A stretch of DNA of 64,000 nt, taken from positions 682,001 to 746,000 of the forward strand of contig NZ_CP003915.1 in the NCBI RefSeq assembly GCF_000521505.1, in the 5' to 3' direction. The position numbers and the translations under genes are program-made. The notes beneath the pieces are model-generated. The model worked only from the letters and a program-made list of their open reading frames with translations, did not search any database and was not told the origin of the DNA. The first letter of the stretch is position 1; every line of letters begins with the position of its first letter. Source of the DNA: Advenella mimigardefordensis DPN7 (GTDB lineage: Bacteria; Pseudomonadota; Gammaproteobacteria; Burkholderiales; Burkholderiaceae_B). Positions 9,720 through 18,625 of this stretch are shown piece by piece.

Positions 9720-12700
9720 TTACCAGGCGTCGACAAAGGAGCGACGGGGGCGGTCCGCACGCAATGATGCGGACGCAATACCCTGACGAATCCATGTTCT
9801 TGTTTCTGCCGGATCGATGACAGCATCGATTTCAGTCGTGGAGGCAACGTTGATTGCATGGCCGCGTTCGTATGCGCGTGCCACGAGTTGGTCATAGAGT
9901 GCCTGTCGTTCCGGTCCCTCCGGCACGTTTTCGAGTTCTTTTTTGAAGCCCAGCCGGATCGATCCTTCAAGACCCATAGGGCCAAACTCCCCGGTTGGCC
10001 AGGACACTGAGCAACTCGCCGATCGAAAGCCGCCGCCGGCCATTGCCATTGCTCCAAGGCCATAACCCTTTCGCAGGGCAATGGCGAGGATTGCGACGCG
10101 TAATTTGGCAGCGGTCAGGAACATGCGGGAGACGTGACGCACCTGAGCTTTTGCCTCTTCATCGGGTCCGACCATGAATCCGGGCGTATCGATCAGCGAA
10201 ATGATCGGCAGGCCATGTACATCACAAAGATTCATGAATCGGGCGGCTTTGTCTGCAGCATCGGCATCAATGGCGCCGCCCAGATGTTGCGGGTTGTTGG
10301 CGATGATGCCCACAGGCTGCCCCTCAATGCGCGCGAGCGCGGTGTGTATGCCGTGTCCGAAGCCTGCACGCAGCATCAACACACTACCCACGTCGGCTAT
10401 GCCCTCGATGACTTTGCGGCTGTCGTAAACGCGCAGGCGATTTTCTGGCACCACATGCCGCAGCTCCAGTGGGTTTGGGGCGGACCAGTCCTTCGTTCTG
10501 CCCTGAAACATCGACAGATAATGCTTGGCGACAGCAACGGCGTGAGCTTCATTGTCCACAAGTATGTCGATGACGCCGTTCGCAAACTGCACGCTTGCCG
10601 GGCCTACATCTTCCGGCTTGAATACTCCCAGACCACCGCCCTCAATCATTGCGGGGCCAGCCATGCCGATATTTGAATTCCTGTCTGCGATGATGACGTC
10701 ACAGACACCCAGAAAGGCGGCGTTGCCCGCAAAGCATCGGCCAGACACGATGCCCAGCAGGGGCACTTCGCCGCTGAGTTCGGCCAGTGCAGCAAAGGAC
10801 GGTTGGTACAAGCCGGATACGAATGGGAAGTCTACATCGCCGGGGCGGCCTCCCCCCCCTTCGGCGAATAGTACAAACGGTAGCTCGTCCCGACGCGCAC
10901 GTTCCACCATACGGTCGGTTTTGATGTGGTTGCGCTTGCCCTGCGTGCCGGCCAGAACCGTTGCATCATAGGCCATGACCGCACTGAGCGACGATTCATA
11001 TCCAAAGAGGTCACCGTTGATGTTGCCGAGACCTGTAACGATACCGTCAGCAGGCGTGTTGACGATCAGATCTTCTTTCGTGCGGCGGCTCGCCTGTGCG
11101 GCAATGACCAATGCACCGTACTCGACAAAGGAACCGTCATCACACAGATCAGCGAGGTTTTCACGGGCGGTGCGTTGCCCGCGAGCACGCCGCTTGGCCA
11201 CCGCGTCGGGACGAGCGTCATCGTACAGAATCGCATGGCGATCAAGGACCGCTTGTAAATCGGCGCGAATGGCCGTTAAATCGACTGTTTCAGCAGCGGC
11301 TTGTGCATCTGTGCTGTTCAGATCCTGTTCCAGTACAACCAGGACGTCGTCTTCAGTCGCCTGATTTCCTTTTTCTGCTCGTATTTCAACGACGCGTCCA
11401 TTGACCTCAGCGGTAACCGAGTGCTCCATCTTCATGGCCTCGATAACCGCAATGGGCTGGCCTTTTAAAACCACATCGCCAATGCCGACTGACATTTCGA
11501 CAAGACGCCCGCTCAAGGGCGCACGCGAGGCGACGAGTCCCTCTTCAAATACTTCCTGATTGAGGTTTTTCGCAGCGGGTGATGCAGAAGCAGGACGCGT
11601 TGTTTCTCCAATCAGTTGATCCTGCGACGCCTGTTCGCTTTCGAGCTGAGTAGCCGTCTCAAGCAGTTCCGGTAGAGTCGATTCGATATAGCGGGTATGG
11701 TTCTTTTGCAGGCGGAAGTCATCGCGATCGACCAGTGCTTTAAGCAAATGAATGTTCGTCGCAATGCCCGCGATTCGGAATTCGGCCAGACTGCGTCGCA
11801 GACGCCTGACGACATTTGAAAAGTCATCCGTAGCGCTCGATACGATCAGCTTTGCCAACAGTGTATCGAAGGCCGGCGCGGGCGCGTACCCGCTATAGGC
11901 GTGTGTATCCACGCGCACGTCAGGACCCGTAGGTGGGTCAAAACGTTCCAGACGACCCTGCGCCGGTCGTGCCAGGCCATGGGCGTCGGTGGACTCTGCC
12001 GTCACTCGCACCTGAATGGCATAGCCTTTTGGCTGTGGCGGCTTTGCCGGGTCCAGACCCAGCATGTCCAACTGCTTTCCTTGCGCAATGCCAATTTGCA
12101 ATGCTACCAGATCCACTCCGGTCACCTGTTCGGTGATCGTATGTTCGACCTGAAGACGCGGATTGGCCTCAATGAACACAAAATCCGTTTGTACACCGCT
12201 TTCATCTTCCTCAACAAGGAATTCGAACGTACCCAGGCTGCGGTAGTTCACCTTCGATGCGAGCTTGCTGGCTGCAGCGAGAATGTCGGTACGCAAGCGG
12301 GCATCCAGAACAGGGCTGGGAGCGATCTCAACCACCTTCTGGAAGCGACGTTGCAAAGTGCAATCGCGTTCGCCCAGCGCAATGACATGTGTGCCATCTC
12401 CCACAATTTGTACTTCGATGTGACGTGCACGGTTGACCAGGCGTTCCGCATAGAGGGAATCTACCCCAAATGCGGACATCGCCTCGGATCGGCAGCGCGC
12501 ATAGAATTCAGGGATTTCTGCTCTGGTTTTGACGACACGCATACCGCGACCGCCACCACCACCCACTGCCTTGATGACGATACCCACTCCGCCCTGTTCA
12601 TCGAAAAACCGCGTGATTGCTTCCAGCGACGCACCTCCAGGCGTGGCGGGCATCACCGGTACGTCGCACTCCCGTGCAAGTTGCAAAGCGCTGCCCTTGT

Positions 12701-13037
12701 CCCCAAACAAGGCCAATTGGCTGACCTCAGGTCCAATGAAGGTAATGCCGGCAGTTGCACATGCCTGAGCAAAATCCGGACGCTCGCTTAGAAAGCCGTA
12801 ACCAGGGTGGATAGCATCGCAGCTTTCCCGTTGGGCTGCGGTGATAATTGCATTGATATCGATATAGGCAGAAGGACCTGCCTCATTTAATGCAACCGAC
12901 GAGTCTGCCAGAATACGATGTCGTGAATTGGCGTCGTCACTCGAATAGACCGCCACGCTGTGCATGCCCAGATCGCGTACGGCGCGAAGGAGGCGAACTG
13001 CAATTTCGCCACGGTTGGCAACCAAAATTTTCTTCAT
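9720..13037 (-). CDS. Single-chain biotin-dependent acyl-CoA carboxylase (BC-BCCP-CT fusion)
   Basis: Enzyme of 1105 aa joining all three carboxylase functions. Biotin carboxylase covers about residues 1-450: KKILVANRGEIAVRLLRA, the glycine-rich ATP loop KAVGGGGGRGM and EANPRLQVEHTITEQVTG. A biotinyl domain lies near 500-575, with the acceptor Lys536 in AMKMEH. A carboxyltransferase covers about 590-1105 and includes ARGQRTARENLADLCDDGSF and SLIDTPGFMVG. It would carboxylate an acyl-CoA using ATP and bicarbonate. Most bacteria split these activities over two or three polypeptides. Single-chain versions are known in some actinobacteria and proteobacteria. The neighbouring CoA-transferase and thioesterase suggest a catabolic rather than fatty-acid-synthesis role. 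The substrate is not deducible. Confidence 0.9.
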   Translation of the reverse strand: MKKILVANRGEIAVRLLRAVRDLGMHSVAVYSSDDANSRHRILADSSVALNEAGPSAYIDINAIITAAQRESCDAIHPGYGFLSERPDFAQACATAGITFIGPEVSQLALFGDKGSALQLARECDVPVMPATPGGASLEAITRFFDEQGGVGIVIKAVGGGGGRGMRVVKTRAEIPEFYARCRSEAMSAFGVDSLYAERLVNRARHIEVQIVGDGTHVIALGERDCTLQRRFQKVVEIAPSPVLDARLRTDILAAASKLASKVNYRSLGTFEFLVEEDESGVQTDFVFIEANPRLQVEHTITEQVTGVDLVALQIGIAQGKQLDMLGLDPAKPPQPKGYAIQVRVTAESTDAHGLARPAQGRLERFDPPTGPDVRVDTHAYSGYAPAPAFDTLLAKLIVSSATDDFSNVVRRLRRSLAEFRIAGIATNIHLLKALVDRDDFRLQKNHTRYIESTLPELLETATQLESEQASQDQLIGETTRPASASPAAKNLNQEVFEEGLVASRAPLSGRLVEMSVGIGDVVLKGQPIAVIEAMKMEHSVTAEVNGRVVEIRAEKGNQATEDDVLVVLEQDLNSTDAQAAAETVDLTAIRADLQAVLDRHAILYDDARPDAVAKRRARGQRTARENLADLCDDGSFVEYGALVIAAQASRRTKEDLIVNTPADGIVTGLGNINGDLFGYESSLSAVMAYDATVLAGTQGKRNHIKTDRMVERARRDELPFVLFAEGGGGRPGDVDFPFVSGLYQPSFAALAELSGEVPLLGIVSGRCFAGNAAFLGVCDVIIADRNSNIGMAGPAMIEGGGLGVFKPEDVGPASVQFANGVIDILVDNEAHAVAVAKHYLSMFQGRTKDWSAPNPLELRHVVPENRLRVYDSRKVIEGIADVGSVLMLRAGFGHGIHTALARIEGQPVGIIANNPQHLGGAIDADAADKAARFMNLCDVHGLPIISLIDTPGFMVGPDEEAKAQVRHVSRMFLTAAKLRVAILAIALRKGYGLGAMAMAGGGFRSASCSVSWPTGEFGPMGLEGSIRLGFKKELENVPEGPERQALYDQLVARAYERGHAINVASTTEIDAVIDPAETRTWIRQGIASASLRADRPRRSFVDAW

Positions 13038-13111
13038 GATTTCCTAGTTTTTCTCTAAATCGTTTACTTACCTAACATCAGATACTGCGTATTGGAAGCT
13101 GAGCAATACGT

Positions 13112-13552
13112 TCACCGCACTCTCGGCACCAGTTTGAATACGGCACGTGCAACAGCCAAAACGCCGCCGTCTCGGTCTTGAACCTCACCCTCGCAGAATG
13201 CAATACTTTTACCGCGTCGTTTGCATGTGGCAATAATGTCCACGTCCGATTGGGCAGGTTCATAAAAACACGTCGACATATCAATCGTTGCTGCGCCCAC
13301 ATTGAGCGGGTCGTGAGCACGCGCCACGACGCTCAATGTGAAATCCAGTGCGCTCATCAACGCGCCACCGTGAATGTCTCCCCGACTGTTGACGAGCTCG
13401 CGTTTCAATTTCAAGTGTGTGCGGCAACAGTCATTATCGAGACTGATACTTTGGAGGCCAATATGGTTCATGAAGGGCACATCAATGCCAAAGTGCTTCA
13501 ATTGAAAGTCATCTGCCTCTATACTGGCTTTGTGATTATTTGCACTGCTCAA
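13112..13552 (-). CDS. PaaI-family hotdog-fold thioesterase
   Basis: Small acyl-CoA thioesterase of 146 aa. The hotdog signature is visible: GIDVPFMNHIGLQS near the start, then NSRGDIHGGALMSALDFTLS, where the HGGA turn and following acidic residue form the active site, and the conserved strand VGAATIDMSTCFYEPA. A TTG start at 13552 is proposed because AGAGGA lies eight bases upstream and it avoids overlap with the receptor gene. The frame is open to an ATG at 13630. It sits 35 bases after the first Bug gene and 74 before the carboxylase. Its likely job is to free CoA from the pathway's product or from dead-end thioesters. Confidence 0.78.
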   Translation of the reverse strand: MSSANNHKASIEADDFQLKHFGIDVPFMNHIGLQSISLDNDCCRTHLKLKRELVNSRGDIHGGALMSALDFTLSVVARAHDPLNVGAATIDMSTCFYEPAQSDVDIIATCKRRGKSIAFCEGEVQDRDGGVLAVARAVFKLVPRVR

Positions 13553-13587
13553 GCTGGGATCCTCTGGTATACAAAAAAAACTAAAGA

Positions 13588-14586
13588 TTATTGGGCAGTG
13601 ACGTGTGCTTCGTTCACAACCTGCTGCCATTTATCGAGCTCTGAATGAATGAACGCAGTGACTTGTTGCGGCGATAACTTCACGGTAACGGAGTTGTTGT
13701 CGGACAGCCATTTGATGTTGTCCTCTTTCGTGTTGGCTTGTTGTGCGATGTGATTGAGCTTGGTAATTATTTCTGTGGGTAGGCCTGGCGGTCCAAACAA
13801 CCCTACCCAGGCTTGAGATTCGTAGCTGGGATACCCGGATTCAGCGATGGTTGGCACTGATGGCAATGAAGGCAATGGCTGCTTTGAGGTAACCGCCAGT
13901 GCCCTGGCCTTGCCGCTTTGAATAAAGCTTGAGGCAGATGTCGCGTCCAGGAATGCGGATGGAATTTGTGCACCAATCAGGTCGGTGGCTGCAGGTGCTG
14001 CGCCCTTATAAGGGATATGGCGCAGATTCGCACCCGATACGAGTTTGAACAGTTCGCCCGACAAATGAGCAGAACCGCCTACGCCGCTTGATCCGAAGGC
14101 AAGGCCGTCCGGCTGCTTTTTCGCATAGTCAACCAATTCTTTTACGCTGTTGACGGGGGATTGAGCCGGCACCAATAGCACGTTTGGCGCCAGCGCCAGA
14201 ATCGCTATGTTTGAGAAGTCTTTCTTTGGATCATATGGCAGATGAGGTTGCAAGGCGGGATAGATGACGTGCTGAGTCGCCGTAACCAGCAAGGTGTATC
14301 CATCGGGCTTCTCTCGGGCAACGATTGCGCTGCCGATCTGTCCGCTTGCACCCGCTTTGTTCTGAACAACTACGCTTGTTTTCAATTCACGTCCCAGATC
14401 AAGCGCAAGGCGCCGTGCAATCAAGTCTGTGAATCCACCTGGCGCGAACGGCACAATGATGTTGATAGGTTGCCCGCTCGGCCAGTCTGCAGCGCGGGCA
14501 CTATTTGAAAAAAACAATGTCGACGCGACGGCGAGCATTGGCAATACCGCGAACACTCGGCGGTTCAAGGTGTAACTTGTCAGCAT
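13588..14586 (-). CDS. Bug-family tripartite tricarboxylate transporter receptor
   Basis: Periplasmic solute-binding protein of 332 aa and the first gene of the minus-strand catabolic operon. A Sec signal peptide with a hydrophobic core after LNRR ends near NSARAADW. The Bug core IIVPFAPGGFTDLIARRLA and the block QNKAGASGQIGSAIVAREKP follow, then a mature two-lobe fold through to the C-terminus. GGAGAC lies just upstream of ATG 14586. It differs from the other Bug protein of the operon at 6083-7090, so the two may bind different acids or serve as backup. It is expressed away from the LysR gene, which is its likely regulator. Confidence 0.88.
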   Translation of the reverse strand: MLTSYTLNRRVFAVLPMLAVASTLFFSNSARAADWPSGQPINIIVPFAPGGFTDLIARRLALDLGRELKTSVVVQNKAGASGQIGSAIVAREKPDGYTLLVTATQHVIYPALQPHLPYDPKKDFSNIAILALAPNVLLVPAQSPVNSVKELVDYAKKQPDGLAFGSSGVGGSAHLSGELFKLVSGANLRHIPYKGAAPAATDLIGAQIPSAFLDATSASSFIQSGKARALAVTSKQPLPSLPSVPTIAESGYPSYESQAWVGLFGPPGLPTEIITKLNHIAQQANTKEDNIKWLSDNNSVTVKLSPQQVTAFIHSELDKWQQVVNEAHVTAQ

Positions 14587-14923
14587 TTTTGTCTCCGAAA
14601 ATTTTTACCTCCATTCGTCCATACGATTATGCGTACGGGCGCTGGAGATTTTTATTGAATGCTCAACTTTTGACTGACACTGTTTGACGAAGCAGTTAAA
14701 TCAGAAAAGCCCTTGTGGAACTTTTCATACCATTGGATGGCTTGGGGCGACTGTGGGTGATCGTCAGTCGAATTTCTTTACTGCTAAAAGCCTGGCTAAG
14801 TAGTGGTTATGCTCGTGCAATTCAGTGATGTAATAGTAATTTGCGTGCATCTGTGACACAATTCACTTCTTTCTCTGACAGCTATAGCGGTTCGGCATAG
14901 ATCTCAAGTGGGGTGAACTGACG
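14587..14923. promoter_or_regulatory. Divergent promoter region between the Bug operon and its LysR regulator
   Basis: This 337-base gap separates a minus-strand operon from a plus-strand LysR gene, the classic arrangement in which the LysR protein binds the shared region. It contains no credible ORF. I did not find one dominant T-N11-A palindrome that I would defend, so the operator remains unplaced. Confidence 0.5.
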
Positions 14924-15859
14924 ATGGACTTAAGACAACTTCGGACCATCCTGGCGATTGCGGAAACGGGTAGCCTGACCAAGGCAGCCGAACTGCTTCA
15001 TATCGTTCAACCTGCTTTGTCCCGACAATTGAAGCAACTGGAAGATGAGCTAGGTGCGCCGTTGTTTGAGCGAAATCGCCTTGGCATGGTACTGACCGTG
15101 CCAGGTCGGCGCTTCGTCGATCAGGTGCGGGTTTCACTCAAGGGGCTTAATCGAGCTAAAGCTGAAATCGGCGCAGCTGCCGCGAACCTGATGGGTTCAG
15201 TTGCTATCGGTATGCTGCCTGGTCTGGCCTCTGTCCTTGCCGGGCCACTGGTTACCTCTTTGCGTCGGCAATACCCGGACCTGAAAGTCCGAATCGCTGC
15301 CGGCTTTTCGGATTTCCTGCAAGATGGCCTGGAGGACGGCAAGCTGGATATTTGCCTTATGGGCGATTATTTGCAATCCGAGATGCTTGTGACCTCACCG
15401 GTATTTCGCGAACCCATTTATGTTGTGGGACTGCCTGATTGCGGCTTATCACCATCTCACCCTGTCAACCTTGCTGAAGTTGCGAAGAAGCCCATGGTGG
15501 TTCCGGAAGCACAAAGTCTGCGCAATGTCATCGACCGTGCATGTACCATCATTGGGGTCAACCTGAACCCGGTAGCGGAATCAGACAGCACCGCCGTCAT
15601 CCTGGACCTGGTTGAGCGCGGGGTGGGCTACACCATTTTGCCGGTCATGCCGATTACGCCTATGCTGAACGCAGGACGTATAGTTGGCGCACCCATCGTT
15701 AGCCCTCATCTGTGGCGAACAGTGATCATTGGCAGTCCGGTGATCAACCGCAACCCGCATACGGTGAATGCACTTCAGGGTGAACTGATCGGTTTACTGC
15801 GACCATATGTTCAGCAATTCAGTTGCGTGGGGGTGGAGTGGCTGGCTGATACGCCATGA
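14924..15859 (+). CDS. LysR-family transcriptional regulator
   Basis: Regulator of 311 aa. The N-terminal winged helix is textbook: MDLRQLRTILAIAETGSLTK, then AAELLHIVQPALSRQLKQLE and LFERNR. The effector-binding domain begins near residue 90 and includes SVAIGMLPGLASVLAGPLV. It resembles the NAC/Cbl and aromatic-catabolism LysR groups. GGGGTGA lies upstream of the start. It is divergent from the receptor-thioesterase-carboxylase-CoA-transferase operon and probably controls it in response to the pathway substrate. Confidence 0.9.
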   Translation: MDLRQLRTILAIAETGSLTKAAELLHIVQPALSRQLKQLEDELGAPLFERNRLGMVLTVPGRRFVDQVRVSLKGLNRAKAEIGAAAANLMGSVAIGMLPGLASVLAGPLVTSLRRQYPDLKVRIAAGFSDFLQDGLEDGKLDICLMGDYLQSEMLVTSPVFREPIYVVGLPDCGLSPSHPVNLAEVAKKPMVVPEAQSLRNVIDRACTIIGVNLNPVAESDSTAVILDLVERGVGYTILPVMPITPMLNAGRIVGAPIVSPHLWRTVIIGSPVINRNPHTVNALQGELIGLLRPYVQQFSCVGVEWLADTP

Positions 15860-15882
15860 CCGCGGGATTCTCCCTCGCGGTA

Positions 15883-16665
15883 TTATTTTGCCGGATCAGC
15901 CGGGATCCATTTTTCAGCCATCTCATCGTACTGGCCACTCGCTTTGAGCAGGTGCATCCACTGATCGACATACAACTTGAACCGGATGTCATTGTCTGGA
16001 ATCAGGTAGCCCATTTCGGCATATTGCAGCGGCTGATCCGGGTTGACGGCGCACAGTTTTGGATTCAGTTTGCTCTGGACGCGGGCTTCAGCCGCTTCCG
16101 TTACAAAGGCATCGGCTTTGCCGTTGGCCACCTCATCGAAGATGGTCAGATTGTCTTTGTGCATGGTGAGCGAGGCTTTTGGTAGCATGGTGCGAGCAAA
16201 TTTTTCATTGCTGCCGCCCGGATTGGCCACAATCCGCACTTCCGGACGATTCAGGGCATCAATGCTTTGATATTGCTCTTTATCTTCGCAGCGAACGATA
16301 GGCGTTTTGCCGTTTACCATATAGGGCGCGCTGAAAAAAGCCTTTTTCTGGCGTTCGACAGAAACGGATATGCCGCCGGCACCGATATCGCATTTGCCGG
16401 AGGTGAAATCGGCCATCAGGTTGGCCCAGCTGGTTTTGACGACCTCCATTTTGGCGCCCAGGGTACCGGCCAGCGCATTCATCAGGTCAATATCCAGACC
16501 TTCAAAATGTCCGCCCTGGTCGAAACTGAACGGTTTGTAATCGCCTGGCGTGCAGACGCGCAGGGTCTTGCTGTCGGTCACCTGTTTGAGCGTATCGGGG
16601 GCTGTCTGCGCCAATACCGAAAGCGGCAGGGTGCAGAGCAGGGCGGACAGCAAGGTTTTTTTCAT
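15883..16665 (-). CDS. pheC: Periplasmic cyclohexadienyl dehydratase-like protein (PheC family)
   Basis: Secreted protein of 260 aa with a Sec signal (MKKTLLSALLCTLPLSVLAQ) and the type II periplasmic binding fold. It resembles P. aeruginosa PheC over its whole length: LRVCTPGDYKPFSFDQGG, TSWANLMADFTSGKCDIGAG, NPGGSNEKFARTML and TEAAEARVQSKLNPKLCAV. PheC converts prephenate to phenylpyruvate and arogenate to phenylalanine in the periplasm. The glutamate of the EARVQSKL segment corresponds to its catalytic Glu. ATG 16665 is chosen because GGAGAA precedes it. The alternative is an amino-acid ABC binding protein, but no permease or ATPase gene adjoins it, which favours the enzyme. Confidence 0.75.
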   Translation of the reverse strand: MKKTLLSALLCTLPLSVLAQTAPDTLKQVTDSKTLRVCTPGDYKPFSFDQGGHFEGLDIDLMNALAGTLGAKMEVVKTSWANLMADFTSGKCDIGAGGISVSVERQKKAFFSAPYMVNGKTPIVRCEDKEQYQSIDALNRPEVRIVANPGGSNEKFARTMLPKASLTMHKDNLTIFDEVANGKADAFVTEAAEARVQSKLNPKLCAVNPDQPLQYAEMGYLIPDNDIRFKLYVDQWMHLLKASGQYDEMAEKWIPADPAK

Positions 16666-16792
16666 GGTTCTTCTCCGAAACAAGGATGAGCAAAACAGCT
16701 AGTCTGGCGCAATTTCAGATGCAATACAATCAGGCTTAACCCAATATACGGGTAAACTGGCTGCTGCATGTCCAATCAAAAACACTGACACA

Positions 16793-17290
16793 ATGAATAC
16801 CTCGCCCTGGCTGACGGGCTTTGCACCGCTATATTCGCCACATATTACGCATCTCATTCTGGGGAGTTTTCCATCAGAAGCATCGCTTGCGCGCCGGGGT
16901 TACTACGGGCATCCGCAAAACCAGTTCTGGCGTCTGATGGGCACGATTCTGGATGAACCCATGGATACCATGGACTACGAGGCGCGGACGGCGACCCTGC
17001 TGGCACACAGAATCGGGCTGTGGGATGTTTACTCAGGCTGCGAACGGGTGGGTAGTCTGGATAGCGCGATCCGTCGGGGTCAGCTTAACCCCTTGCATAC
17101 GCTTTTTGCGGCGGCACCGGCACTGCAATACGTGGGGTTCAATGGTAAGGCGGCTGCCAAAGCGGGGCAATCGCATATTCCCGAACACATCCGGACGCAG
17201 ACGTTGCCTTCAAGCAGCCCCGCCTACACATTGGCGTTTGCGGCCAAGCTGCAGCAATGGCAGCCGTTTTTTGCGCAAGGCCGGGTCTGA
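16793..17290 (+). CDS. DNA-deoxyinosine glycosylase (uracil-DNA glycosylase superfamily)
   Basis: DNA repair enzyme of 165 aa of the family 6 (hypoxanthine-DNA glycosylase) branch of the UDG superfamily. It removes deoxyinosine left by adenine deamination. Motif I is ILGSFPSEASLARRGYYGH, followed by PQNQFWRLMG. A central GLWDVYSGCER follows, and the C-terminal motif is LPSSSPAYT, which enters the DNA minor groove. The length matches the family. It is divergently placed from the PheC-like gene and stands alone. Confidence 0.85.
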   Translation: MNTSPWLTGFAPLYSPHITHLILGSFPSEASLARRGYYGHPQNQFWRLMGTILDEPMDTMDYEARTATLLAHRIGLWDVYSGCERVGSLDSAIRRGQLNPLHTLFAAAPALQYVGFNGKAAAKAGQSHIPEHIRTQTLPSSSPAYTLAFAAKLQQWQPFFAQGRV

Positions 17291-17590
17291 CCTTGTCGCT
17301 GTGCCGATGTCGTACTGCCGGGGCCGCGGCCCGACGGGTGCGTCTTGGTAATAATCACGATTGTCTTCCCCCTATAGGGTTCTGATACAATACCCCGGTT
17401 CGCCGCTGTACATGCTGCGCCTATCATCCGTCGCTTTTTTGCCGATCCGTCGTCAGGGGCTTTTGCCCTGTATGGCAGGCTGGATTCGCAGGGACAATAC
17501 GGCGGATGCCCGGAACGGTTCGAACCGGCACAGCGCAATTCCAGTTGTCATCAATCAACCTCTTCCAGAACAAAAACCAAGGAGCAACAC
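17291..17590. other. Intergenic region before the ABC transporter operon
   Basis: These 300 bases contain no convincing ORF. The promoter of the ABC operon must lie here. A TACAAT hexamer near 17386 is a possible -10 box, but I find no well-spaced -35. AAGGAG lies seven bases before the following ATG. Confidence 0.35.
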
Positions 17591-18625
17591 ATGAGTCTCT
17601 CACGTCGTCATTTACTGAAGGCCGCCGGTTTGTCCGGCCTGGCAACTGTCTGGCCAGGTATCGGCCTGGCGCAGAATGCACCCAAGCTGGAAAAAACCGA
17701 TGTGTCTATTGCCGTTGGCGGCAAAGGTCTGGTGTACTACCTGCCGCTGACCATTGCGGAACAAAAGGGCTTCTTCAAGGACGAAGGGCTTAACGTCAAG
17801 ATTGCCGATTTTGCCGGCGGCTCCAAGGCCCTGCAGGCTGTTGTTGGCGGCAGTGCCGATGTGTGCTCGGGCGCGTTTGAACACACCATCAACCTGCAGG
17901 CGAAGAAACAGTTTTTCCGTGCGTTTGTGCTGCAGGGGCGCGCGCCCATGATTGTCCTTGCAGGCAACAAGAAAACACTGGCAGGTTACAAAACGCCGGC
18001 AGACCTCAAAGGCAAGAAAATCGGCGTCACCGCGCCAGGCTCTTCCACCAATATGCTGGTTAGTTTCTTTCTGGATAAACACGGCATGAAAGACTCCGAT
18101 GTGTCCATTATTGGGGTGGGTGGCGGCGCCGGCGCAGTCAGCGCCCTGCGTGCCGGCCAGATCGATGCGCTCAGTAATCTGGATCCGGTCATCAGCCTGC
18201 TTGACGGCACCGGTGACATTTTCACCATTGCCGATACGCGCACAATGAAAGATACGCAGGCGATTTTCGGTGGTCCTATGCCTGCCGGCTGCCTGTACAC
18301 CTCGCAGAAATATATCGATGAAAATCCAGGCACGGTGCAGGCGCTCACCAACGCCATGGTCAAGGCCGACAAGTGGATTCAGACTGCCGGTCCGGACGAA
18401 ATCATGAAAACAGTACCCAAGAATTATCTGCTGGGTGACCCCGAAGTGTACAAGCTGGCCCTCACCAGAAGCTTCGAAGGGCTCTCTCCCGATGGCAAGA
18501 TTGACCCGCTGGGCGCAGAAACCTCATTGAAGGCGCAGGCCGCCTATATTGCAGGATTCAAGGCCGATGCTATTGACCTGTCCAAATGCTGGACCAATGA
18601 ATTTACCGATAAAGCCAATGCCTGA
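17591..18625 (+). CDS. ABC transporter substrate-binding protein, SsuA/TauA/NMT1-like
   Basis: Periplasmic binding protein of 344 aa. The N-terminus SRRHLLKAAGLSGLATVW is a twin-arginine-type export signal ending near GLAQN. The body shows the NMT1/SsuA pattern: SIAVGGKGLVYYLPLTIAEQ, KGFFKDEGLNVKIADF and GGSKALQAVVGGSADV. Such proteins deliver sulfonates, nitriles, aromatic acids or pyrimidine precursors to an ABC importer. The two following genes supply the ATPase and permease. AAGGAG precedes the start. The substrate is unknown; the downstream dehydrogenase hints at a carboxylate. Confidence 0.85.
   Translation: MSLSRRHLLKAAGLSGLATVWPGIGLAQNAPKLEKTDVSIAVGGKGLVYYLPLTIAEQKGFFKDEGLNVKIADFAGGSKALQAVVGGSADVCSGAFEHTINLQAKKQFFRAFVLQGRAPMIVLAGNKKTLAGYKTPADLKGKKIGVTAPGSSTNMLVSFFLDKHGMKDSDVSIIGVGGGAGAVSALRAGQIDALSNLDPVISLLDGTGDIFTIADTRTMKDTQAIFGGPMPAGCLYTSQKYIDENPGTVQALTNAMVKADKWIQTAGPDEIMKTVPKNYLLGDPEVYKLALTRSFEGLSPDGKIDPLGAETSLKAQAAYIAGFKADAIDLSKCWTNEFTDKANA

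Noticed and set aside
17386..17391. TACAAT as the -10 box of the ABC operon
   Set aside because: The nearest -35-like hexamer is at unsuitable spacing, so I do not call a promoter.
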